Shown in pieces: positions 24,601 through 36,600 of a stretch of 64,000 bases of DNA. Numbering within the stretch: the first letter of the stretch is position 1; the number at the start of each line of letters is the position of its first letter. Both the position numbers and the translations under genes were made by a program. The stretch comes from Diplolepis rosae (Eukaryota; Arthropoda; Insecta; Hymenoptera; Diplolepididae), in assembly GCA_030998225.1 (NCBI GenBank), contig JAPYXD010000753.1, forward strand, positions 4,744,001 through 4,808,000. The letters run 5' to 3'. Below the pieces are notes generated by a model, which was not told the DNA's origin, did no database searches, and saw nothing but the letters and a program-made list of their open reading frames with translations.

Positions 24601-27600
24601 AGAAAGTTGGCATTAAATTTAAGAATGTGATTTGAAATCAAAAACCTAATTCCTCGTTCTGTTTGTCCTGGAAAAAATCTAGAAAATCTAGGAATAAGCA
24701 TATATATATATATATATATGTGTGAAACAAAAATCCATAGACATACATTTAACATTTCTATTGAGAAAAGGCTATAGGGAATAAATACGTTTATAGATTG
24801 GAAAGTCGAGTGGAAAGTAATTACAGAGAATTCGAATTCCAGAGTCCGCCGATTCTAATACAGTTTACCTTTTGGGCGTTAGACTGGCGCAAGTCTGGAA
24901 CTATTTAGTAGAAATGACATTAATTTTGTTCATGGAAAACTAGCCAAAAACTATTTAGGACATGATCAAACCAATCAGACTGAGATGGCAATTTCATAAT
25001 GTAAAAAGCTATCGAGGACTCAAACTGGCTCAGAATAGGCAGACATGATGGAGCCACATTAGGAATTTTCAAAATTCCAATAGATTGCAGAGTAAAAGGA
25101 AGCGAGCAAAATAGAGAGTTAAGTAAAGCATGAGGGTGATAACAAGGGGAAAAGAGTAGATGTGAAAAACTAAAGGAAATATATCGAAAGAAACTATTAA
25201 AACGCGAGTAATTAATTCTAAGAACGTAATAGGTGCGATGTGATGACGTTACCTGGATAGAAGGTTCATCAGCCTAGTTAAAAGTCTGCATGGCGTCAAA
25301 GTGGCAAGTATTAGTAAAAAAGAACAGGTGCATTTCCTCTATCCGATACAAAAAATGTGCATTAAAACGAAAAAGAATAAACACTGAAAAAATGATCACG
25401 TGTCTGTAAAGTGTAAAAGTCGTTTGTGTTTCTATTAATTAATGTCTACATGTAGAACAATGTGATGAAAATCAAAATTAAGTATCTTCATTCCTTCTAT
25501 GTAATAAAGGACAAGAAAATAGTAACACAGATTGTAATCGAAGACTGAATACTAAATGTAAATGAAACAGCTAATTATAATTATTATAAAAAATTCAGAA
25601 AATGTTGAAAATATAAATAATCCAACCAGTGGAGACGGGAATATTAGACGTCTTCGAGACGTCTTAATGTCGTCCATCGAACTTCCATGTTAAAAATTTT
25701 GCTCCCCTAAAGACGTCTTCTAAACATGAGACGTCCTCAAGACAATAGCAAAACCTGTCATAAAAATTTGTAGGACGTCTTCACAACGTCCCAACAATGT
25801 CTAATGGCCCCGTGTCCACTGGCCTACATGAAACAAAGGTTTGTGTAAAGTTTCAGTGAAATGTTGGGACATTTTCAGCTTAAACATATAATAAACTTTT
25901 ATTAGTAAAAAATATTTCTTACTCTTTTTCGTCACGAGTTGTACTTGGATTCGTAAACCACTGGGTTACCTGAGCATCGTGTACTAAAGTCAGCAGAAGA
26001 TGTCGATCACAATAATACGAATCTGCTGCAAAAAAAAATATATTTCATAAAACATGATGCTAGAAATAATAAAATTTTAAAAAGATGAGGAATGTAAGGA
26101 TGAGCCGATGGGAACAGGGACATTAGACGTCGTTGGGGCGTCTTGAAGATGTCTCATGATTTCAGTGTCTGACTATTTATTGTTTTCTGGACGTCTTGTG
26201 TATCAAAGACGTCTTCAAGATTGACATTAAAGTCCGCGAGTTGACCTTGAGACGTTATGAAGACGTCTTCAAGATTGACATTGAAGTCCGCGAGTTGACC
26301 TTGAGACGTTATGAAGACGTCTTCAAGATTGACATTGAAGTCCGCAAGTTAGCCTTGAGACGTTATGAGGACGTCTTCAAGATTGACATTGAAGTCTGCG
26401 AGTTAACCTTGAGACGTTATGAAGACGTCTTCAAGATTGACATTGAAGTCCGCGATTTGACCTTGAGACGTTATGAAGACGTCTAATGTTACAGTACGCA
26501 CTGAAGAACTTTCACTTTCACAGAGTCTTTTTGGAAATGGCGATGTACCTGACTTACTGAAGGACTTGGAACTTGTGTTAGATTTCTCAGGTGGCTGAGA
26601 CCGTTGTTTTGCGTCTATCCACCTCCAAGGTGGTTCCTGCTGGCGAGTTCTGTTCAAAAAGTGAACCAAAAGTTCTTCTGGTGAGTTGAACTCATATTCT
26701 CCATCGTAATGGTATCTGGAAAAGCTCAAAACGGAAAATTGAATACGTCTACGTCATGAGGACTTTTGCTAATTAGAGTCCTAATTAAAGTATAATAAAT
26801 TCCCAGGTGACATGAGGACGAAATCGTCTCTGGAAAGTTCAAATGACGTCTTTGGAACGTCCATGTCTTTTCAGTTGAAGTCTTCTATCCAGTGAGCAGA
26901 AAATCAAAAGACGTCCTGTAAGGATGTCTATAGGACGATCTTTTGGACGTCCTAGGGGCGTTCTTGGGACGTTTGATGACAGTAGGAATGACATCCCAGG
27001 GATACCTTCTGATTTAAGGACGTTTTTAAAATGTCTCAAGGCATCTATTAGTGCGTGAACTGAATTAAAATTGAACGTCCTAGTAACGTCGAAAGAACGT
27101 CTCTTGAACGTCTAAGGTTTAGTGACCACTCGGTAGACATCTAAAGTCTTAAATACGTCTTTTGGACATAGAACGTCTAAAAGACGTCAATCGGGAAGAT
27201 GTAGACATCCTAAAGACGTATTTTAGATGTTCCAAAGACGACTATGTCCCTATGTTCACTAGGTTATTTATTTAAAAGTATCCCAAAATAAACTCACTTG
27301 CAATAAATCCAGTCAGGATGTACCCGCCAATTGCTACCTGAGAAATAAGCAAGTACGTTTGTCCCTAGAAGAAATAACATATTTATATTTATAATATTTC
27401 CATGCAAACTTGAGCAGATTTACTCTATTTGATTAATAGCAAAAATTCTTATATTCGATTTGAAGTAGTATCATTTTTAACAACTTATTAATTTTGTAAC
27501 CAAAAAAATTTTCTGAGATGCTGATAATGTAGGAATCTAGTCACGTGAGCAGGTTGGTCCATGGTCTTAAGGGCATATATGACTTATCCGATCCCTTCCT

Positions 27601-30600
27601 TACCAACATTTTTTTTCGTACTTTGCATTTCCACATTAATTGAGATATCAAGTTGAAACTTTAAGCAATCAAGTGGAAGGCAGTAAAGAACTTTTATCTA
27701 GTCCTAAATTTTTATAGGTATAAAAAAAAATCTCCAAAAATAAATTTGTTTATGGTTATAAATATTTAGGGATAGATAAACGTTCCTTAGTGCTTTTTAC
27801 CTAATTATTCAAGGTTTCAGCTCGATATCTCAAATGATATGAAAATGCGAAGGACGAAAAAATAGTGTCGGTAAGGTCGGGATCGTATAAGTCATACATT
27901 GCCTTAAGGCATAGAACGACCTGACTAGCAAAAGTACTCTTATTGAATCAGTAACATTACTTCAAGTTGTTCAATGTCCCATCACCCATCTGTGGAACCT
28001 GTTACCCATTGGGTAATGGGTATTGGTAATGGGCAATTACCCAACTGTTAATGAGCATAGATAATTAGAAATTAAGCACTAGGTAAAAGGTACACAAAAT
28101 ATGGGTAATGTGAAAATACTTATAGGTAAATACTCTATGGGTATTGGTCATGGGTAATTACTTAATAAATATGTATAAATACCCACTTTGTATTGGTTCT
28201 AGGTAAATGGTGATTGCCTACTCGTCAATTACAATGGGTAATGGGTAATTACTAACTACGTAATGGGTATAGGTAACATAAAATTACCCACAGGTAATTT
28301 GGAAATTTACCTATTGGGTAATATTAATATTTTTGAATTCCAAAAAAAAAATGGAATGAAAAATTCTAATACAAAAAATTTGTGAAGTGTATAATTACTG
28401 AGTAATTAGCAATTAAAATTGTCCAATCGTAAAAATGCGTTAGATAGACGACTGTTTATATGCTATCGCTGAGAGAGTGTGAGAATGCAAGTTCAGATCG
28501 TATAATTTCTCCTCTATCAGTTTATTTTTGTAAGAGGTATTGATTCTTTGGTGCAACTTCACACTTAAACGAGATTCAAAAATTAACAAGTATCTTTTTC
28601 GTAGCTTCCAAATTAGAAAACATTGCTGGCTGAGTTAATTACCGTACTTAAAATGTATGCGTTTTTGAATTCTGTACAATCCTCCTGAATTCTTGGCATT
28701 TTCGCAGAATTTTTTTGAGTTCTTTAGAAATCCCTTTAAAATTTTTGAATTACCTTGAACACTTTTGGATACATCTAATTATTTGTAATTTCAAGGTTTT
28801 TGAATGCTGTAAATTCCTCCGAATTGTACTAAATTTCTCGTAATTTTCGTAATTCTTACTCAATGAGTCAAGATAGGTCGATGGCTCAGCTACCAGTGAA
28901 TGAAGATGTACTCGTTATTCAAATTCTGCATAGTTGTCACGAATTCAGTGGAATACCTTTCAACGCGTTTGAATTAATTTAAAAATGTCCAAATACTTTT
29001 CAAGCTATGAAAATATGCAATAAATTGTTGAAATTAAAAAGTTTAAAAATCCTACAAATTCTTACGAATTTTGCTGAATTTGAGTAATTTCTTATAAAAC
29101 TCTTTTTAATTTCTCATGATTCCAGGAAATAAATAAATAATTGATATGAACCGAAAAAATACCTACTTCTAAAATGCTTTGCGAAGTTTTTAAGCTCAGG
29201 AATCAAACTGATATGGTCCCAGTTCGGAAAATTGCTACTAATTATTAGACACTTTTTACTAAAACTTCAGTGAAATTTTCAGAATTGCTAAACCAAACAC
29301 TGAAATTTCACTAATAATTAGTAGAAATTTTCACAAAAGTGAATTAGTGGCATCAGACTGTTGTCTTCGCGTCTTAACGACAAGCAGACAGAAGAAGTAG
29401 TAGCAGAAAGAAGTAATTTTTATTGATATATCCCGAGCAGGATTGAATAAAAATTTGGTAAAGAGAAGTGCTTCGTTTGAAAGCACGTTGACTTCTCTCT
29501 TTCAAAGCAATTTATCTTGATTTTTCTTCAATCCACTGATTGTTTTACAATACGAAAGAGTGTGTTGGTTAGTGCAAAATCGTGCGTGGCGAGAGACAGG
29601 AGTTGCTACTAGGCAGCGAAACAAATTCACGCCCGATCTACTAGGACATTGAAAACAGAAACTCCTTTTTCATCAACTTCGTTGCCCTGGGAGTGATAGA
29701 AATTGAAACAAAAACCATCGGTAATGTACCTTAGTATCGTTTCATTTATTTGTTTTGATTTATAATTATAACTTGTACAGCCATTATAAACTTGTTGCTC
29801 AGTTAATATTAAATAAATAAGTTTTCTAAAAGAATCAAAATTGCTAGTGTCTCGAATTTTTTTGTCTGTTCTTATGCCAAATTTAAGAATGTGATAAATA
29901 AATATATTTAAAAGCTGGCATCACGGTGTTAAAGTGGTTTCTACAGGACTCGAGAGAATTCTGCGGAATACCAAGAATTCAGGAGGATTGTACAAAATTC
30001 AAAAACGCATACATTTTAAGTAAAGTACTCAGCCAGCAATGTTTTCTAATTTGGAAGCTACGAAAAAGATACTTGTTAATTTTTGAATCTCGTTTAAGTG
30101 TGAAGTTGCACCAAAGAATCAATACCTCTTACAAAAATAAACTGATAGAGGAGAAATTATACGATCTGAACTTGCATTCTCACACTCTCTCAGCAATAGC
30201 ATATAAACAGTCGTCTATCTAACGCATTTTTACGATTGGTCAATTTTAATTGCTAATTACTCAGTAATTATACACTTCACAAATTTTTTGTATTAAAATT
30301 TTTCATTTCATTTTTTTTTTGGAATTCAAAAATATTAATGTGTACCTTGAGTCCTGGGACACCCTGTATAGTATGAAATTAACCATTAGTGAATGAATAT
30401 AGGTAATAAGTAATTACCCGCTGGGCGATTACAATGGATAATGGGTGATTACTAACTACGTAATGGGTATAGGCAATAGAAAATTAGCCACAGAGAATTT
30501 GCTAAGAGTAATGGATAATGGGCTACTGTTTACTGGGTATAGTTTATGCTTGATTACCCACTGGATAATTACTCACTCGATAACGGGGATAGGTGGGTAA

Positions 30601-33600
30601 TTACCTATTTGGTTATGGCAGAAAAATGGGTATATGTAACGTGTAATTAACCGTTGGAAAATGAATATAGGTAATAAGTAATTATCCGCTGGTCAATTAC
30701 GATGGGTAATGGGTAATTACTAACTACGTCATGGGTATAGGTAACAGGAAATTACCCACAAGGTATGTGGCATAAGTAATGAATAATTAGCTACTGTTTA
30801 GTGGGTACAAGGGGTGCTAGTTGAAGTTTGCCGGTTTTTTCAATAAAGAAAACACTTAATTCTCAAGGGAATCTAAAAAAAAATTTATTCAAAGTATTGA
30901 CCATTGGATTCTACACATTTTGCCCATCTTTCAGGCAAATCATGGATACCATTCCAAAAAAACTTTTTCTCTTTCAAGGCAAACCATTCGACGAGACATT
31001 TTTCGACTTCTTCAAAATTGGCGAAGCGCTGCTCTGCGAGTGAGTGTCCATCGATGCGAAAAGGTGATAGTCGGACGGGGTGAGGTCTGGAGAGTACGGC
31101 GGGTGCGATAATATTTCCCAATTCAATGCTTTTAATGTGTTCTTCACCACTTTAGCGGTATGAGACGGTGCGTTGTCATGTTGTAGGATAACTTTGCCAT
31201 GTCTTCGGACCCATTCCGGCCGTTTTTCGATCAACGCATGATTCAAATTGATAATTTGTTGTCGGTAGCGATCCGTATTCACCGTCTCACCAGGTTTTAA
31301 TAACTCGAAGTACACCACACCACACTGGTCTCACCAAACACAGAGCATTGTCTTACGGCCAAAGCGATTTGGCCTTGGAGTCGATGGGCCGACCTCACCA
31401 GGTGAAAGCCATGATTTTTTCCGCTTCGGGTTCTCGAAATAAATCCTTTATTCGTCCCCCGTGACAATTAGATGCAGAAAAGATTTCCTTTCGAACCGCT
31501 GAAGCAGCATTTCACAAATGATTTTTCGATTTTCCATTTGTCTATCGTTCAGTTAGTGTTGTACCCATTTTCCATACTTTTGGATTTTTTCCATGGCTTT
31601 TAAATGTTGGCAAATTGCTCCTCGGGTCACATTTAGTGTTTGTGCCAATTGTTGTTGCGATTGGGTTGGGTCTTCATCCAATAACGCCTGCAATTCCTCG
31701 TCTTCGAACTTTTTCGCTGCACCAGGATGTTCATTGTCTGTTAAATCGAAATCTCCACTTTTAAATTGACGAAACCATGTCTCACATGTTCTAATCACTG
31801 GATTATATTCACCATAAGTTTCTACCAGCAATCGATGAGCTTCAACTGATTTTTTCTTTTGATGAAATAAGAAAAGCAACGAATGCCGCAAATGCGATTT
31901 ACTTGGAACGCAACTCGATATATTCACTGAGGTAAACAACTATGATTCTATTATTTTGGCAGAATGTAATTGTGTATTTTTGAAGGTTATTGTCCATAGA
32001 AAAATATGACATAGATGCCAAATCATAGAAATGTATACATATCTCTAACGACATCTATGAGTAAAACCGGCAAATTTCAACTAACACCCCTGGTATAGGT
32101 TATGCGTAATTATCCACTGAATAATTACTCACTCGATAACGGGGATGGGTGGGTAATTACCTATTGGGTAATGGACAATTACCGGCAAAAAAATGGTTAT
32201 ATATAGTATGAAATTAACCATTAGTGAATGAATATAGGTAATAAGTAATTACCCGCTGGTCAATTACAATGGGTAATGGGTAATTACTAACTACGTAATG
32301 GGTATAGGTAATAGAAAATTAACCACAGGGAATTTGGCAAGAGTAATGGATAATTAGCTACTGTTTACTGGGTATAGTTTATGCTTAATTACCCACTGGT
32401 AATTACCAGTGGGTAATTAATTACTCACTCGATAACGGGGGTAGGTGGGTAATTACCTATTTGGTAATGGCAGAAAAATGGGTATATGTAGCGTGTAATT
32501 AACCGTTGGAAATTGAATATAGGTAATAAGTAATTATCCGCTGGTCAATTACGATGGGTGATGGATTATTACTAACTACGTAATGGGTATAGGTAACAGG
32601 AAATTACCCTCAAGGTATGTAGCATAAGTAATGAATAATTAGCTACTGTTTAGTGGGTATAGTTTATGCGTAATTATCCACTGAATAATTACTCTCTCGG
32701 TAACGGGAATAGATGGGTAATGGGTATATGTAATGGGTAACTACTCACTGGCTAATGGATACTTACCTGCAGGGTAATGGGCATATGTAGAGTTTAATTA
32801 CTTACTGGGTAATGAAGATGGGTAATGGGTAAATACTTATTGAGCATTGTGTATAGATGGGCACGGAATAAATGTAAAGGGTAAATACCCACTGGCTAAT
32901 GATTGTTAGTAATAGGTATTTACTAACTGGTTAATTGGTTCAAGTAATGGGTATTAGTAATGGGTAACTACCCATTTGTTACCACCGGCCAATGTATATA
33001 GGTATGTGTAAGTACCTAGTTTATAGTGTTTATTTGAACTAATATTCCTGACTCTGAAAAGAAGACCCATTTGTGTCCAAAACCTTATTCCTTTTTTCAT
33101 TCTTTCTACTATTAGTAATGAATTAAACGCCAAGACAATATAAGAATATTCACTATTAAAATTTTATCTTGTAGTGTCTGACATAGTAGTAATTACTTTA
33201 CACTAATTTTTGAAAAAAGACGTACCCTTATACGTACCTTGAGACAATAACCTTTTGACTTCTGCAACAGCGTGAACCCGATAATTTGTATTTTGATCAT
33301 ACTCGGGTAAACTGACCACAACTGTAAATGTTGTGTTTTCGATACCCACATAATCATATTTTCTTTTCACTCTGCCAACCCTTTTCTAAAAATATTATCA
33401 AGTGTTTATTATAACTATTGAAGACAGCAGTGGAAAATATTCATTTATTCAATTTTTCTACTCACCGTATCTTCGTAATGGTATCTCGTGTGAAGTGTCA
33501 CGCTGCCGCTTCTTTGATTAATCACGCCATCACGCAACTAGCAATTAAAAGTAATTTGTTATATACTTTATTTAAAAAAAGTTTTTATTGTGTAATCTAT

Positions 33601-36600
33601 AATTGAAAGGTAATTACCGCGATTAAGGCTTCGTCAAATTCACGGGGACCTCTATCTTGATCTACCAATTCGACCTCAACCATGTCCACACTATTATATG
33701 CTGGTTTTAATATATCCTGGAACTGTTCAAAAACAAGATTTTTGGTAAAAAAAATGTCCCTGTGGGCAGGGGTACATTGGACGTTTTAGGGACGTATTGA
33801 AGACGCCTCAGGTATTTGAATGTCTTGTGGTTTTCTGGACATCTTTTGTCTAATAAACGTTTTAAATACATAAGACGTTTCTAGACGTCCTAAAGACGTC
33901 CAGTGTCTCTCTGCTCATTGAGTATGATCAAAGAATGACATTTATCCAATATTCCAGAAAGAAAAAATTTGTCCATTTGATCGAGTGAACATGGGGGCAT
34001 TAGACGTCTTAGAGACGTTTTGAGGACGTCTCTGAATCTTAATCTCAGACTTCTTTCACCTTCTGAGCGTTTTATGTCTGCAAGACGTCCTCGAAACTTG
34101 AGAAGTCCGAAGAATGAGAAAAAATTGTCACTAGAGTCCGCGGGACGTCCTTAAGATGTCTTAGACGTTTTACTACTCACAATTATTGAAATTTCATTAT
34201 TACTTACCGTAGGTCGTAAGTCGGGATGTGTCAGAATGTAACCATTATTAGTCACTATGAAGGCATAGCCATTCACACCCAGCTATAAAAATATGTAAAA
34301 ATAGTATTTTTCATCTTACCAAAATATTGAAATTGGAATCAAAAATTGTAAAATAAATATCTTACCATATGTGGCATCATAAATCTCTGAATTTCCGTTA
34401 TTGGTACATCCGTCCCCGCGACACCAAGAAGGTTCGCTATTTTTGCCTGCAAAATAGAGTTCCTTTACTAACAACAGGAATCAAAGAAATGTTGAAAAGC
34501 AACTGACGAAAGTATAGACAATCGTCTTATTTTAATCTCAAAATTAAAAAGCATTAATTTAATAATCTACCTTCCCCAAAAATGCTATAGGAGTGAACAA
34601 CAAACTTTGCGAATATCACGAATGTAAATCCCACTACCATAATTTTGTATTAAGAAAATTGAAATTTAGAAGTCTAATTTTGATTTCAAAACCTCTTCTT
34701 CGCGATATTCGCATATTCTTGACAAATTTTCTAATAATAATCCACACACTTCTAGAGTGAACAAATAATACTGGTAGCGATAAAATACTAATGATGAATA
34801 ATATAATTAGTACAAATAACAACAATAAAACCTCCACGATAAGAATATTGGCTAATTTACTACACTCTCAATAACAACTATATAAAATTAACTAAATATA
34901 ATAAAAATATTATCAGTACACACTAGCCTTTAAAAATACGACAACGTCCTTAAACTCTGATAGTGTCCTATGCTCCAAAGATTTTTATACAAATTACAAA
35001 TTTTATTCCTAACAAAATATCATTGAAACCCAGTAGGCACAAAACCTTGGATATCCTGAAGATGTTCTTTAGACGTTACCAGGACGTCTAATGTCAGTCC
35101 AATTGACGTACGAAAGATGTCTAATGTCCTAAAGAGATCCTAAAAACGTCCTTAAAACACAAGATATCTCTGGAACGTTATTTGTACTGATATTGAACGT
35201 CCTGAGAACGTCCTTAGGACGACCAAAGGACACGTGCCAAAAGGCGTCCTAGAAATGTCCTATAGACATCCTTAGAACGTCTTTAGATTTTTTACCCACT
35301 GGGAGAGGATATCTGGTGGACAAGAAAAAGTTGGACGTCTTTGAAACGTCTTTGGAACGTCCTAAATTACAAACTTCAGTGTTAGGCATTCTACTGTCCT
35401 TTGGACGTTTTGTGTCTTGAATACGTCTGTAAAAACATTTTTTGCTGTCTTAAAGACGTCTTATAGGTCTCAAAGATGTTTTTATGATAAAAGACGTATA
35501 AAAGGCAAAAAATCCTGATACTAACGTCTTCTGTCCTGAAGACGTCCTTAAGACTTAATGAGTTAAAATATTTGAGTCGGATAGGCATGGACGTCATGGA
35601 AACATGTTTTGCACGTCCCAAAGACGACTTGTATTCATTTACTTCCTGAGATATCTCAGAGATATCTTTAAGATAAAAGACGTCTAAAATATAAAAAATA
35701 CATGACACTAACGTTTTCAATACTTGAAGACATTAAAATAGACGTATTCGGGACGTTCGAACGACGTCTTTAGGAGGACAATGTCTATGTACATCATGTC
35801 TTGTGGACGTCTCATGTTTGAAAGACGATTTTAAGACATTGGACGTCGATGAAACATCAATTGGACAGACATGGACGTCCCAAGGACGTCTTATACCCTG
35901 TGCGTACTTAAACATGTCAAAGATGTCTTTATCATGAAAGACGTCCAAAATATGAGAAAAGCCTGATATCGACGTCCTCGAGATATAAATACGAGGACGA
36001 AATCATTTTTGGGACGCCCAAAAGATGTATTTAAGGCGTCTTCGTTTGTCCAGTTAAGATGTCATCAAGATAAAAGGCGTCTAAAATACAACAAAAGCTC
36101 GACATTGATGTCCTCGTGACATAAAGACGAGGAAGAGATTATCTTTAAAGACACTAATTCGAAAAGACGTTCCAGAGACGACTTCTGTCCACGTCCTCAT
36201 TTGGACATCTTAAAGATTTCTGTATCATAAAAGACGTCCAAAATATAAGAAAAGCCTGATATTGACGTTTTAAGAGTCTATATTCGTTCAACTAATTTTT
36301 TGTGGATGCTTTATGTCTAAAATACGTCTTTTAAATATAGGAATTTTACAAGTTATTAGTAGTACTAACATGGGCATCGTGAAAATGTCTTTTAGACGTC
36401 CCAAAGAAGACTTGTATTAATATATCCACTGAGATACACTTGAGATGTCTTAAAAATAAAAGACGTCCAAAAGACAATAAAAGACTGACACTGACATACT
36501 CGAGACTTGAAGACAAGAACAGAGACGTCTTTGGGACGCCCAAAAGACGTCTTTAAACGTCTTTGTCCAGTTAATTTTTTATGGACAATGTCTGATAGAC

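Larger units (their letters stand above)
27985..33010. repeat. GGGTAATTACC satellite-like array
   Basis: About 5 kb in the gene A intron 27,365-33,237 made of TGGGTAAT, GGTAATTACCCA and TACTAACTACGTAATGGGTA words. A higher unit of about 300 bp (AATTAACCATTAGTGAATGA, then CTACTGTTTAGTGGG) recurs at 30,370, 30,650, 32,210 and 32,495. It is interrupted by the inverted repeat 28,322-30,339 and the mariner 30,808-32,093. Confidence 0.8.

Noticed and set aside
26196..26486. A + strand frame encoding an 18-residue repeat ([18 protein letters not shown])
   Set aside because: It is the translation of the 54-bp minisatellite in an intron; the unit length being a multiple of three keeps it open by chance.
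30806..32095. An intact mariner transposase gene
   Set aside because: Stops after about 128 codons, more stops in the middle and a frameshift before the C-terminus break it, despite intact ends.
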